64,000 bases of DNA from Streptomyces sp. NBC_01314 (lineage in GTDB: Bacteria; Actinomycetota; Actinomycetes; Streptomycetales; Streptomycetaceae), in assembly GCF_041435215.1 (NCBI RefSeq), contig NZ_CP108394.1, forward strand, positions 2,046,001 to 2,110,000. The letters are read 5' to 3'. Numbering within the stretch: the stretch's first letter is position 1; each line of letters opens with the position of its first letter. A program made the translations under genes and the position numbers. This document shows positions 33,779 to 43,247 of this stretch, piece after piece. The notes beneath the pieces were generated by a model, which was not told where the DNA came from, made no database searches, and saw only the letters and a program-made list of their open reading frames with translations.

Positions 33779-33800
33779 CCCCATTGAGAGGGAATCCCGA

Positions 33801-34697
33801 ATGCCCACCACCGAGAACCGCCCCTGGCGCGGCGTCCTCGTCGCCACCGCGCTCCCCCTCCGCGACGATCTCTCCGTCGACCACGACAAGTACGCCGAGC
33901 ACTGCGCCTGGCTGGTCGAGAACGGCTGTGACGGTGTCGTACCGAACGGCTCGCTCGGCGAGTACCAGGTGCTGACACCCGAGGAGCGCGCCAAGGTCGT
34001 CGAGACGGCCGTCGCCGCGATCGGCGGCGCGCGCGTGATGCCGGGGGTCGCGGCGTACGGGTCCGCCGAGTCCCGGCGCTGGGCCGAGCAGGCGCGGGAC
34101 GCGGGCTGCGCCTCGGTGATGCTGCTGCCGCCGAACGCGTACCGCGCCGACGAGCGGTCCGTGCTCGCGCACTACGCGGAGGTCGCGAAGGCGGGCGTCC
34201 CGGTCGTGGCGTACAACAACCCGATCGACACCAAGGTCGACCTCGTCCCCGAACTGCTCACCAAGCTGCACGGCGAGGGGTACATCGGGGCCGTCAAGGA
34301 GTTCTCCGGCGATGTCCGCCGGGCGTACCAGCTCGCCGAACTCGCCCCGGAACTGGACCTGTTGATCGGCGCGGACGACGTGCTGCTGGAGCTGGCGCTC
34401 GCGGGCGCCAAGGGCTGGGTGGCGGGCTATCCGAACGCGCTGCCCGCCGCGACGGTCGAGCTGTACCACGCGGCGCTGGACGGCGACCTCGCGACGGCCA
34501 AGGGGCTGTACGAGCAGTTGCACCCGCTGCTGCGCTGGGACTCCAAGGTCGAGTTCGTGCAGGCCATCAAGTTGTCCATGGACATCGTGGGCCGGCACGG
34601 CGGACGCTGCCGTCCGCCCCGGGTGGAGCTGCTGCCGGAGCAGGAGGCCGCGATCCGGGCGGCCACCGAGAAGGCCGTCGCGGCGGGCCTCGCGTAA
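33801..34697 (+). CDS. Dihydrodipicolinate synthase-family enzyme, probable pyrroline-4-hydroxy-2-carboxylate deaminase
   Basis: The 298-residue TIM barrel belongs to the DapA/NAL family: GCDGVVPNGSLGEYQVLTPEE, VVAYNNPIDTKVDL, and the Schiff-base lysine in GAVKEFSGD (near residue 167). Within a hydroxyproline cluster this family deaminates delta1-pyrroline-4-hydroxy-2-carboxylate to alpha-ketoglutarate semialdehyde. GAGAGGGAA precedes the ATG at 33801. Assignment of substrate rests on neighbours. Confidence 0.82.
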   Translation: MPTTENRPWRGVLVATALPLRDDLSVDHDKYAEHCAWLVENGCDGVVPNGSLGEYQVLTPEERAKVVETAVAAIGGARVMPGVAAYGSAESRRWAEQARDAGCASVMLLPPNAYRADERSVLAHYAEVAKAGVPVVAYNNPIDTKVDLVPELLTKLHGEGYIGAVKEFSGDVRRAYQLAELAPELDLLIGADDVLLELALAGAKGWVAGYPNALPAATVELYHAALDGDLATAKGLYEQLHPLLRWDSKVEFVQAIKLSMDIVGRHGGRCRPPRVELLPEQEAAIRAATEKAVAAGLA

Positions 34698-34723
34698 CCC
34701 ACGTCAGAAAGGTAGGACCGGTC

Positions 34724-35725
34724 ATGCGCAGCAAACTCGTCCTGCACGCCGTCGACTCGCACACCGAGGGCATGCCCACCCGGGTGATCACCGGCGGGAT
34801 CGGCACGATCCCCGGCGCGACCATGAACGAACGACGACTGTGGTTCCGTGAACACCGCGACGACGTCAAGCAGTTGCTGATGAACGAGCCGCGCGGCCAC
34901 GCGGCGATGAGCGGCGCGATCCTGCAGCCGCCGACCCGCCCCGACTGCGACTACGGCGTGGTCTACATCGAGGTCTCCGGCTATCTGCCCATGTGTGGCC
35001 ACGGCACGATCGGTGTCGCGACCGTGCTCGTGGAGACCGGCATGGTCGAGGTCGTCGAGCCGGTCACCACCATCCGTCTCGACACCCCGGCGGGGCTCGT
35101 CGTCGCCGAGGTGGCGGTGGAGGACGGCGCGGCGAAGGCGGTCACCCTGCGGAACGTGCCGTCGTTCTCCGCCGGCCTCGACCGCGAGATCGCTCTCGCC
35201 GACGGGCGGACGGTGACCTACGACCTCGCGTACGGCGGCAACTTCTACGCCATCCTGCCGCTGGAGCAGTTCGGGCTGCCCTTCGACCGCGACCGCAAGG
35301 ACGACATCCTCAAGGCCGGCCTCGCTCTGATGGACGCCGTCAACGCCGAGGAGGAACCCGTCCACCCGGAGGACCCGTCGATCCGCGGCCTCCACCACGT
35401 CCACCTGTACGCCCCCGGCGCCACCGCCCGGCACTCGCGCCACGCGATGGCCATCCACCCCGGCTGGTTCGACCGCTCACCCTGCGGTACGGGCACCAGC
35501 GCGCGCATGGCGCAACTGCACGCGCGGGGTGAACTGCCGCTGCACACCGAGTTCGTGAACGAGTCCTTCATCGGCACCCGGTTCACGGGGCGGCTGCTCG
35601 GCGAGACCGAGGTGGCCGGTGTCCCGGCCGTGCTGCCCAGCTTCACCGGCCGTGCCTGGATCACCGGCACGGCCCAGTATCTGCTCGACCCGTCCGACCC
35701 GTTCCCGTCCGGATTCGTCCTCTAG
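34724..35725 (+). CDS. Proline racemase-family 4-hydroxyproline 2-epimerase
   Basis: The 333-residue protein keeps both catalytic cysteines of the family: MCGHGTIG (about residue 90) and SPCGTGTSARMA (about residue 253). Two Cys favour epimerase or racemase activity over the Thr-containing dehydratases. DSHTEGMPTRVI at the N-terminus is typical. It would convert trans-4-hydroxy-L-proline to cis-4-hydroxy-D-proline, the substrate of the dehydrogenase upstream. It starts 26 bp after the DapA-like gene. Confidence 0.87.
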   Translation: MRSKLVLHAVDSHTEGMPTRVITGGIGTIPGATMNERRLWFREHRDDVKQLLMNEPRGHAAMSGAILQPPTRPDCDYGVVYIEVSGYLPMCGHGTIGVATVLVETGMVEVVEPVTTIRLDTPAGLVVAEVAVEDGAAKAVTLRNVPSFSAGLDREIALADGRTVTYDLAYGGNFYAILPLEQFGLPFDRDRKDDILKAGLALMDAVNAEEEPVHPEDPSIRGLHHVHLYAPGATARHSRHAMAIHPGWFDRSPCGTGTSARMAQLHARGELPLHTEFVNESFIGTRFTGRLLGETEVAGVPAVLPSFTGRAWITGTAQYLLDPSDPFPSGFVL

Positions 35726-35759
35726 GATTCCGGGACTTCAGGACTCCAGGAGAGACCTC

Positions 35760-36482
35760 ATGCCCCCCATGGCCTCGCGGCGCACAGGCGCCCCGTCCGC
35801 CGCTGTCGCCGCCGCTCCCCCGGCCCCCGCCCTGCCCGTGCTCGGCGGCAAGAAGAGCAGCTACCGCGAGCGGGTCGCCGACGCGCTGCGGGCCGCGCTG
35901 ATCGCCGGTGAGCTGCGGCCGGGCGAGGTGCACTCCGCGCCCGGCCTCGCCGCCCGCTTCGGTGTCTCGGCGACGCCGGTGCGCGAGGCCATGCTGGATC
36001 TGGTCAAGGAGGGCCTGGTCGACACCGTGCCCAACAAGGGGTTCCGGGTCACCGCCGTCACGGAGAGGCAGCTCGACGAGTACACCCACGTCCGCTCGCT
36101 CATCGAGATCCCGACCACCGTCGGTCTGGCCCGGACCGCCGACCCGGTCTCCCTGGAGGCGCTGCGGCCCGCCGCCCGGGAGATCGTCGCCGCCGCGGCC
36201 GCCGGGGACCTCATCGCGTACGTCGAGGCCGACACCCGCTTCCACCTCGGTCTGCTGGCCCTCGCGGGCAATGCGCACCTCGTCGAGGTGGTCGGCGACC
36301 TGCGCAAACGCGCCCGCCTGTACGGTCTGACCGCGCTCGCCGAGTCCGGTCGCCTGCTCTCCTCGGCACAGGAGCACCTGGAACTCCTGGACGCCCTCCT
36401 CGACCGCGACGAGGCAGCCGTGCACGCGGTGATGACCCGCCACCTCGGCCATGTGCGCGGAATGTGGGCCGCACCCGACTGA
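35760..36482 (+). CDS. GntR-family (FadR/FCD) regulator
   Basis: The 240-residue protein has an N-terminal winged helix (RERVADALRAALIAGELRPGE, ARFGVSATPVREAMLDLVKEG) and a C-terminal all-helical FCD domain with likely metal or ligand His and Asp residues (EADTRFHLGLLALAGN, MTRHLGH). AGGAGAG precedes the ATG at 35760. As the last gene of the cluster it is the probable repressor, with the paired 14-mers at 30749 and 33765 as candidate sites. Confidence 0.88.
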   Translation: MPPMASRRTGAPSAAVAAAPPAPALPVLGGKKSSYRERVADALRAALIAGELRPGEVHSAPGLAARFGVSATPVREAMLDLVKEGLVDTVPNKGFRVTAVTERQLDEYTHVRSLIEIPTTVGLARTADPVSLEALRPAAREIVAAAAAGDLIAYVEADTRFHLGLLALAGNAHLVEVVGDLRKRARLYGLTALAESGRLLSSAQEHLELLDALLDRDEAAVHAVMTRHLGHVRGMWAAPD

Positions 36483-36550
36483 GCACCCACGCGCCGCGTA
36501 CGGACGAGACGACTGAGTACCCGCACGCCACGTACGAACGAGACGACTGA
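36477..36550. repeat. 34-base tandem duplication after the GntR gene
   Basis: Units at 36477-36510 and 36511-36544 both start GACTGAG and end CGAGAC with a few substitutions; a third partial unit (GACTGA) follows. The first unit overlaps the GntR stop codon. No hairpin or ORF role is apparent. Confidence 0.7.
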
Positions 36551-36650
36551 TCGCCCTCGCCGTGCATGCGAAGGGACTGCCGGGGGCATCTCTGACGAAT
36601 GTGATCGGAGCGACGCGCGCTCCGGCTGAGGTTGAAAGTATGATCGGCCA

Positions 36651-37187
36651 ATGTCTGACATGACCGAAACCACGCCGGGCTGGCTGCCGTCCGACGAACT
36701 CGAATCGGCGCGGGCCCGGATGCCGATCCTGTACGTCGAGGCCGTGCCCGTACGCGTCGACGACAGCGGCGAAGTCACCAGCATCGGGCTGCTGCTGCGC
36801 ATCGGCCCGGACGGGACGGTCAGCCGCAATCTGGTCTCCGGCCGCGTGATGCACCACGAGCGGGTGCGCGACGCGCTCCTGCGGCACCTGGAGAAGGACC
36901 TCGGACCGGTGGCGCTGCCGCGCGTACCGTCGGCCCTGCAGCCCTTCACCGTCGCCGAGTACTTCCCGACGCAGGGCGTCACCCCGTTCCACGACCCGCG
37001 TCAGCACGCGGTGTCCCTCGCCTACATCGTCCCGGTGTCCGGCGACTGCCGCCCCCGGCAGGACGCCCTCGACCTGGTGTGGTTCAGCCCTCAGGAGGCG
37101 GCGTCGGAGTCGGTCCAGAGCGAGATGCCGGGCGGCCAGGGAGTCCTGCTGAAGCAGGCCCTGGCGCACGTGGGCTGTCTGTCCTGA
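36651..37187 (+). CDS. NUDIX-like protein (DUF4916 type)
   Basis: The 178-residue protein has a NUDIX-like alpha/beta layout (LYVEAVPVRVD, GLLLRIG, SGRVMHHERVRDALLRHLEKDLG, HAVSLAYIVPVSG), but the classical GX5EX7REUXEEXGU box is not intact, as in the DUF4916 group. Its substrate is unknown. A perfect TATGAT -10 box at 36639-36644 lies six bases before the ATG, so the mRNA is probably leaderless. Confidence 0.72.
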   Translation: MSDMTETTPGWLPSDELESARARMPILYVEAVPVRVDDSGEVTSIGLLLRIGPDGTVSRNLVSGRVMHHERVRDALLRHLEKDLGPVALPRVPSALQPFTVAEYFPTQGVTPFHDPRQHAVSLAYIVPVSGDCRPRQDALDLVWFSPQEAASESVQSEMPGGQGVLLKQALAHVGCLS

Positions 37188-37214
37188 CCGGGAGCGGGGC
37201 GTGGCGGCCGGGGC

Positions 37215-38675
37215 TCAGGGCCTCCGTTCGAGATACGTGTGGCGCGGGTTCCGGCTCAGCCTCTCCGCTGCGGGCGCCGCCAGCTCGGTCGCCGAGTCGC
37301 GGGCGAGGGCTGCCCGGCCCGCTTCGCCGAGTGCGTCGGCGAGACGGGCCTGGCCGAGCCAGTTGTAGGGGCTGTGGGGGCTCAGGCCGGTGCGTTCGCC
37401 GAGCAGGAGCCGCGCCAGGTCGTCCCGGCGGGCGCGGAGGGCCGCCTCCAGAAGGGTGCGCTGGATGGCGTCCCGCTGGGCGTGGCTGCCGCCGAAGGTG
37501 TGCAGTCGGCGGCGGATGGGCCAGAGCAGTTCCACCACCGCCGGGTAGTCCTCGCGGGCGTACGCCACCAGCGCCTCGCACACGGGCAGGCCGATCTCGC
37601 CGGTCATCACACGATTGGTGTGGGGCCGCCCGCCCTGCCGGGCCGCCCGCAGCCAGCGCCGTCGGTCGGCCACGAACTCGTCCGCCGTGTCCAGCCGCCC
37701 CGCTCCCGCGAAGGCCATGACGGCGTGCACGTCGTTGAAGGCGTAGAACGGCGGGTCCTCGCGCGCGGCCCACGCGTCGGCCAGGGCCTGCCAGCGGGCG
37801 TCCTGGTCCGAGCCGTCCAGGAGGAACCGCCACAGCAGCGAGGCGGCGTCGAGGAGTTCCATGACGAACCCGGTCGAGTCCTCGTGGTGCAGTACGGCGT
37901 CGTGGATCCGCAGGGCCGTCGCGGTGTCACCCGCCTCCAGCGCGTACAGGGCGTAGTGCCACCAGCTGTGGACCGTCAGCAGACTGCCGCTCGCCCAGTC
38001 GTCGAGTCGCGCGTCGAGGAAGTCGATCCCCTCGGCGAACCGCCCCTGCATCTCGTGCACGTGCACGACCGCGTGGATGGCCCAGATGTCACGGGCGTTC
38101 TGTTCGACGGCGGCCCTGCCCACTTCCTGGGCCCGGCCGTAGTGTCCCGACTCCTCCAGGCCGAAGGCGTACATGCCCATCAGTGGCCCGCGGTGGGGGT
38201 CGTCCGCGTCCCACGCGGGCAGGGCCCCGCCGATCCGGTCCCGCAGGCGGGTGGCGTCCCCGGTGAAGAAGTCGAGCTGATGGCCCACCGCCAGGGCTAG
38301 CGGATCACGCGGGCACTCCACGACCAGCTCCTCCAGCACCTGCCCGGCCCGCCCCAGGTCACCCCCGAGCCAGGCCTCCGCCGCCGCCAGGTGCATCCGC
38401 TCCCGCGGGGGCAGCGATGAACGGTCCAGCCCGGCGCTGAAGTCCGCGAAGCGACGGCCGGCCTCCGTGGCGTCACGGGACTCGGTCCCCAGCACCCCGA
38501 GGTAGGCGGCGAACGACTGGGCCAGCGGCGAGGTCGGACACGCGGCCACCGCGGCCGCGACGGCGTTCGGGAACTCGGGCCGGAAGAACAACAGCCCCTC
38601 CACGGCCCGGTCCAGGTGCCCCGCCCCTTCGGCGGTGCACTCGTACAGGCGGTTGCCGTACCGGTCGGTCACCAT
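37215..38675 (-). CDS. TPR-repeat protein resembling TTC38
   Basis: The 486-residue protein is built of helical repeats (LAAAEAWLGGDLGRAGQVLEEL, GMYAFGLEESGHYGRAQEVG, HAVVHVHEMQGRFAEGIDFL, HSWWHYALYALEAGDTATAL) and matches the TTC38-like family, cytosolic proteins of unknown role. No signal peptide or membrane segment is seen. Convergent with the NUDIX-like gene (27 bp apart). Confidence 0.82.
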   Translation of the reverse strand: MVTDRYGNRLYECTAEGAGHLDRAVEGLLFFRPEFPNAVAAAVAACPTSPLAQSFAAYLGVLGTESRDATEAGRRFADFSAGLDRSSLPPRERMHLAAAEAWLGGDLGRAGQVLEELVVECPRDPLALAVGHQLDFFTGDATRLRDRIGGALPAWDADDPHRGPLMGMYAFGLEESGHYGRAQEVGRAAVEQNARDIWAIHAVVHVHEMQGRFAEGIDFLDARLDDWASGSLLTVHSWWHYALYALEAGDTATALRIHDAVLHHEDSTGFVMELLDAASLLWRFLLDGSDQDARWQALADAWAAREDPPFYAFNDVHAVMAFAGAGRLDTADEFVADRRRWLRAARQGGRPHTNRVMTGEIGLPVCEALVAYAREDYPAVVELLWPIRRRLHTFGGSHAQRDAIQRTLLEAALRARRDDLARLLLGERTGLSPHSPYNWLGQARLADALGEAGRAALARDSATELAAPAAERLSRNPRHTYLERRP

Positions 38676-38903
38676 GGCAGCTCATCTCCGGCGCGTGTCG
38701 AGTGTGGTCGGCCTGCGATCGTCGACCCGTGGCTGCACGGATCACCCCGCGCCCCCATCAAAGCGACCGGCACTCCCCCCGGTCCACCGAGCACCCCCGA
38801 CACACCCCGAATCACCACTGTGCGCCGCGGGATCGCGTACGCGGACCTTCCGTCGTGGTCCGCGTCCCGGCAGGCGGCGAGCGCCCGGCGGGGCCGGGAC
38901 GTG

Positions 38904-38937
38904 CCGGTGGCCCACCACGGGTGTGGTGGGCCACCGG
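38904..38937. terminator. Perfect 15-bp hairpin after the secreted-protein gene
   Basis: CCGGTGGCCCACCAC and its exact complement enclose a GGGT loop, 37 bp past the stop of the minus-strand gene at 38974. It is a strong intrinsic terminator that can act in both directions. The rest of the 298-bp gap (38676-38973) holds nothing else I can support. Confidence 0.8.
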
Positions 38938-38973
38938 AGTTGAACCGCGGTGCCGTGACCGGCTGCCGGGTGG

Positions 38974-39432
38974 TCAGGAGTCCAGGAACTTCCCGCAGTC
39001 GGCGTTGGCCACCCAGCGGTGGGAGCTGATCTCGTTGTCCACGTCGTAACCGCTGGTGAACGAGAAGCCGTTGAGGCTGCTCATGTACAGCTCGGACTTC
39101 TTGATGCAGGTGTGGCCGCCGGCCCAGTCCGTACCGGTGCCGTTGAAGACCTGCACGGCGAGTCCGGAGCTCCCCTTGTGGAGGATGGACTCCGCGTTGT
39201 TGGTGTCGTCGCCCTGGAACGAGCCCTGGTCGTTGCCCCAGTTCGAGTCCGACCCGTCGGCGCTGCCGAGGTAGCCGCTGCAGTTGTCGTTCGCATAGGC
39301 GTAGAAGTAGCCCGAGGAGGCGCTGTTCCACGCGTTGTCGCAGGCGGTGGCCGCCTGGGCGCCACTGGTGGGTACGATCACCGCGAGGCCGGCGAGGCCC
39401 AGAGTGGCAGCTACGGCCAGGGTCTTGCGCAT
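38974..39432 (-). CDS. Small secreted protein, peptidase-inhibitor I36/crystallin-like
   Basis: The 152-residue protein has a clear Sec signal peptide (RKTLAVAATLGLAGLAVIV ... AQAA, cleavage near residue 28). The mature part has four cysteines and aromatic-rich segments (SGYFYAYANDNCSGYLGS), resembling the beta/gamma-crystallin-like I36 inhibitors of Streptomyces. Inhibitor activity is only a guess from fold. AAGGAG lies ahead of the ATG at 39432. Confidence 0.65.
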   Translation of the reverse strand: MRKTLAVAATLGLAGLAVIVPTSGAQAATACDNAWNSASSGYFYAYANDNCSGYLGSADGSDSNWGNDQGSFQGDDTNNAESILHKGSSGLAVQVFNGTGTDWAGGHTCIKKSELYMSSLNGFSFTSGYDVDNEISSHRWVANADCGKFLDS

Positions 39433-39524
39433 GAGGGATCACTCCTTGTTCCGCTGATGTGGTGGGGGGTGTGCTCCGCAGCCGAAACGCTGCGGACGTG
39501 TGTGGGGCTCCGGCCGCCGCGTCG

Positions 39525-40478
39525 TCAGGCGGTGGAACCGGTGATGTCCTCCGCGCGGGCCAGCCCGGCGAGGGCCATGCTCCGGTAGGTGGCGATGTCC
39601 GCGGCGTACCGGCCGAGCCGCTTGTCGCGGTACTCGGCGTCGAGCGCACGAGCGGTCTCGGCCAGCGGTGTCCCGGTCGCGCAGGTGACCTCCGCGACCG
39701 CCACTTCGACCTCGGCGGCGTGGGCCTGCTCGGACGACAACCCCTCGGTGAGCGAGGGGAGTTCCTCGCGGACGCTCGGTGGATCGGCGTAGTCGTGCCC
39801 GGCCCGGCGCATGCAGGTGGACCACTGCTCGACCGCGTGGGTGAAGCGGCTGTCCTCGATGAGGGCGGGCACATACAGGGGTGACAGGTTCGTGGCGGTC
39901 TTCTCCACCCGGAACCAGGTCTCGAAGTCGCCGTAGAGCTGGTTCTTGGCTTCGGTCTGGCAGCTGTGCCGCGGCGTGCGGACGGTACCGCCGGCGGGCA
40001 GTCGGGCGGTGAGTATCCCGCCCGACGTGTCGCCTTCGAGCGCCTGGCTGTAGCGGATGCTTTCCTGCCGGGAGAGCGCGTTGGCGTAGAGGTGGTTCGG
40101 GTCGTCGCTCTGTATGTTCTGGAGCCTGTCCGAGAGCCGGCTGCCGTAGCCGTGCTTCTTGGCCCACGCGAGGTCGGTGAGCACGTAGCCGCCGCCCTTG
40201 AGGTCGTCGACGGTCAGCACCGACCACGCCCAGTACTTGAAGCCCTTGCCCTCCATGCACTTCTTCACGAGCCGGGCTTCGGCACGCTCTACGAGGATCT
40301 GCTCGGCGTCGGTGAGTTCGCGGCTGTCGGCCCCGGCACCGGACGCCGCGCCGACCGTGTCCGTCCGGGCACTGCCCGAGTCCCGGCCGCTGTCGTGACG
40401 CCCGCTCGTGGTGCAGCCGGCCGATGTGACAGCGACGACCATCGCACCGGCGAAGGCGATGGCGAACGCTCGCTTCAT
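39525..40478 (-). CDS. Putative lipoprotein of unknown function
   Basis: The 317-residue protein starts at ATG 40478 after AGGGGGAC. KRAFAIAFAGAMVVAVTSAGC is a lipoprotein signal with the modified Cys near residue 22, followed by a Ser/Asp/Gly-rich linker. The mature domain has conserved-looking pairs (KKCMEGKGFKYWAW, STCMRRAGHDYADP, VTCATGTPLAE), a pattern seen in actinobacterial lipoproteins of unknown role with spaced cysteines. No function is assigned. Confidence 0.75.
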   Translation of the reverse strand: MKRAFAIAFAGAMVVAVTSAGCTTSGRHDSGRDSGSARTDTVGAASGAGADSRELTDAEQILVERAEARLVKKCMEGKGFKYWAWSVLTVDDLKGGGYVLTDLAWAKKHGYGSRLSDRLQNIQSDDPNHLYANALSRQESIRYSQALEGDTSGGILTARLPAGGTVRTPRHSCQTEAKNQLYGDFETWFRVEKTATNLSPLYVPALIEDSRFTHAVEQWSTCMRRAGHDYADPPSVREELPSLTEGLSSEQAHAAEVEVAVAEVTCATGTPLAETARALDAEYRDKRLGRYAADIATYRSMALAGLARAEDITGSTA

Positions 40479-40708
40479 GCCTGTCCCCCTCTGGTACGGC
40501 TGCTTCGGCTGGTGCCCCTGTGGCGGGGCGTGGCGCATACGATCCCCTGCGGCGCGGCCTCGGGCCATGCCTTTGCGTCCCACCGCAAAAGCGCAGGTCG
40601 ACGCCGAGTTGTCAGTGCTCGGAGCGTGTCGTGGGCTGCGCCGAGGTCCGCAGGGCGAGTCGATGCGCGGTCAGGCCGGAAAGAGGGGAGGGTGCGCCCG
40701 CGCGGCGG

Positions 40709-41737
40709 TCACGGCGGTACCGGCTCCGCACAGGGAGTCGACGCGCCGGTCGTGGCACGGAGCACGGACGCGCCGAGCGGGGTGAGGGTGTGCAGTACCG
40801 TCGCGCCCTGCCGGATGGTGGTGATCAGACCGGCGTTGCGCAGTGCGGTCGCGTGCCGGCTGGCGGAGGACGCGGACACATCGGCGGCACGGGCGAGCTC
40901 GCCGGTCGTGGCTCCGACCGCCGTGGCGTGGAAGGCGGCGGCGCGCGCCCGCCCCAGCAGGTCTGTCAGCGGCCGCTCGGCGGGGGCACCCCCCAGGGCA
41001 TCGGCCGGCGCCGGCTGTTCATGGAGAAGCGGGTAGTACAGGACGGGCGGCAGTTCCGGATCGGCGAGGCTGACCGGGGCGTCCCAGCAGAAGTAGGAGG
41101 GCACGAGGGTGATGCCCCGTCCGTTGAGATACAGGTCCCGTTCCATCGCGGGGTAGCGCACGTGCAGCACGGGCCGCCGCCACCGCATCGTGGGACCGAG
41201 CCCGGCGAGCATGCCCTCGATGCCCCCGTCCATGATCCCGCGACATCGCACCGCCCGCTCCGCCTCGATCCGGGCCGCCATCCGGTCCTGGTAGGGGGCG
41301 ACGACGGCGTTGTAGTAGGTGCGTAACACCTGGACCAGCGCCTCCCGTTCCGCCCGCTCCGCGAGCCGGGGTGCCCAGGAGGGTGCTCCGACGGCCTGGT
41401 CGAGCAGGGCGATCTCCTCGCCGACGCGGCTCGGCGGGGTGGCGATCAGCTCGGCGAGCCCGCCGTTCAGGTCGCCGAGCGTCTGCGGGGGCGTGAGGAA
41501 GTCGGGAAAGTAGGCGGCCCTCGGGTACAGCGGCAGCAGGGTGGTGCGCAGCGCCCGCTCCAAGCCCTGCTCACGCATCGCCACCCGGGCCCCGCGGTAC
41601 CACTCGGCGTAGGCCCACCGACCTCGGCGCGACTGCAGTCGGTGCAGGCTCGCCGCGAGCTCCCACAGGGGGTCGACCCGCGACGCCACGCGTGTTCTCG
41701 CGAGGTCTATTTCGGTGAAATGTATCCGGAGCGCCAC
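40709..41737 (-). CDS. Winged-helix (ArsR-like) regulator with large N-terminal domain
   Basis: The 342-residue protein has an N-terminal domain of unknown fold (LRIHFTEIDLARTRVA, DPLWELAASLHRLQ) and a C-terminal winged helix (LLGRARAAAFHATAVGATTGELARAADVSASSASRHATALRNAG, split here as helices 2 and 3 with SASSASRH as the recognition helix). This layout is frequent in Streptomyces ArsR-like regulators. GTG 41737 follows GAGGGAGAAC. The 296-bp gap upstream (41738-42033) has no other feature I can support. Confidence 0.78.
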   Translation of the reverse strand: MALRIHFTEIDLARTRVASRVDPLWELAASLHRLQSRRGRWAYAEWYRGARVAMREQGLERALRTTLLPLYPRAAYFPDFLTPPQTLGDLNGGLAELIATPPSRVGEEIALLDQAVGAPSWAPRLAERAEREALVQVLRTYYNAVVAPYQDRMAARIEAERAVRCRGIMDGGIEGMLAGLGPTMRWRRPVLHVRYPAMERDLYLNGRGITLVPSYFCWDAPVSLADPELPPVLYYPLLHEQPAPADALGGAPAERPLTDLLGRARAAAFHATAVGATTGELARAADVSASSASRHATALRNAGLITTIRQGATVLHTLTPLGASVLRATTGASTPCAEPVPP

Positions 41738-42033
41738 GTTCTCCCTCTGCTGAACTGGGCTTTCACACAGGAGCAACAGAATGGCCGATCAAGGGAGTTG
41801 AGGCAATCACGAGATTTACACATGGTGGTCACGTGAAATACACACGAGGGCGGTGGGCAGGGGACCCTCTTCGTATTCATCCGAAAGACCTTCGGGCGAA
41901 GCGGTCGCGGACGACGACCCGACACGCAGAGTGATCATCCTCGACCCGCGAGAAAGGGCCGTTCCAGAAGAGCGCCTTGCGCCGGCAGACGGCGGTGCCT
42001 GCCGCCCCGCACCACCTCCTGTGTGCCGCATCG

Positions 42034-43221
42034 TCAGTCCGCCCTCATCGGATGCGTGAGGTTCGCCCCGGTCGCCGGGTCGAACACATGAGCCTTGGCC
42101 ATGTCGACCTGCAGCTCCACCGGTTCGCCCTCGCGGGCACGCGTCGCCGCGTCCAGGCGGGCCACGATGTGCTGGGTGTCGGCGCCGGTGTCGCGCAGGC
42201 CCGAGTCCTTGGCGAGCTCCTCCAGTTCGGTGGTCGTCGCGGGCCCGCCCTCCGCGGTGAAGTAGACATACACATCGGAGCCCAGCGACTCCAGGACCTC
42301 CACGGTGGCGGTGAAGACCGGGCCCGTCCGGTCCCGGTCATGTGCCAGGGCCGCGTCCTCGAAAGCTTCCGGTCGCAGTCCGACGATGACCTCGCGGGGC
42401 GCGTTCTGCCGTTCCAGCGCCTGCCTCGTACGGTCGTCGAGCGTCAGGTCGCCCAGGGGTGAGCGCAGGGCGCCGTCCTCCAGAGTGGCGTTCACGAAGT
42501 TCATCGCCGGGGAGCCGATGAAGCCCGCGACGAAGATGTTGCGCGGCAGGTCGTACAACTCGGCGGGTGTTCCGATCTGCTGGACCAGGCCCTGTCTCAT
42601 GACCACGACCCGGTCGCCGAGCGTCATCGCCTCGGTCTGGTCGTGGGTGACGTACACGGTGGTCGTGGCGAGGCGCCGCTGCAGCCGGGAGATCTGGGTG
42701 CGCATCTGCACCCGGAGTTTGGCGTCCAGGTTGGACAGCGGCTCGTCCATCAGGAACGCCTTGGGGTCACGGACGATCGCCCGCCCCATGGCCACCCGCT
42801 GACGCTGCCCGCCGGAGAGGTTGGCGGGCTTGCGGTCCAGGTGCTCGGTGAGGTCGAGGATCCGGGCAGCCTCCGTCACCTTGGCTTCGATGGTGGCCTT
42901 GTCCACCTTGGCCAGGCGCAGGGGGAAGCCCATGTTCTCCCGGACGTTCATGTGCGGGTACAGGGCATAGCTCTGGAACACCATGGCGACGTCGCGCTCC
43001 TTGGGAGCGAGGTCGTTGACGACCCGGTCCCCGATGCGCAGGGTGCCCTCGGTGATGTCCTCGAGTCCGGCGATCATGTTCAGGGTCGTGGACTTGCCGC
43101 ATCCCGACGGACCGACCAGGATCACGAACTCGCCGTCGGCGATCTCGAGATCCACGTCCTTCACGGCGAGGGCCCCGTCGGGAAAGCGCTTGGTGACTCC
43201 CTCGAGGATGATCTCGGCCAT
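42034..43221 (-). CDS. Carbohydrate ABC transporter ATP-binding protein (SugC/UgpC/MsmK type)
   Basis: The 395-residue protein has Walker A GPSGCGKST, Q-loop VFQSYALYPH, signature LSGGQRQR, Walker B AFLMDEPLSNLD and switch His in VTHDQTEAM. A C-terminal TOBE-like regulatory domain follows (VIVGLRPEAFEDAAL, VEVLESLGSDVYVYF). AAGGAGG precedes the ATG. It is the last gene of a four-gene sugar uptake operon in the order binding protein, permease, permease, ATPase, as in lpqY-sugABC. Confidence 0.93.
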   Translation of the reverse strand: MAEIILEGVTKRFPDGALAVKDVDLEIADGEFVILVGPSGCGKSTTLNMIAGLEDITEGTLRIGDRVVNDLAPKERDVAMVFQSYALYPHMNVRENMGFPLRLAKVDKATIEAKVTEAARILDLTEHLDRKPANLSGGQRQRVAMGRAIVRDPKAFLMDEPLSNLDAKLRVQMRTQISRLQRRLATTTVYVTHDQTEAMTLGDRVVVMRQGLVQQIGTPAELYDLPRNIFVAGFIGSPAMNFVNATLEDGALRSPLGDLTLDDRTRQALERQNAPREVIVGLRPEAFEDAALAHDRDRTGPVFTATVEVLESLGSDVYVYFTAEGGPATTTELEELAKDSGLRDTGADTQHIVARLDAATRAREGEPVELQVDMAKAHVFDPATGANLTHPMRAD

Positions 43222-43247
43222 GGATGGTGCCTCCTTGCCTTCCCCGC

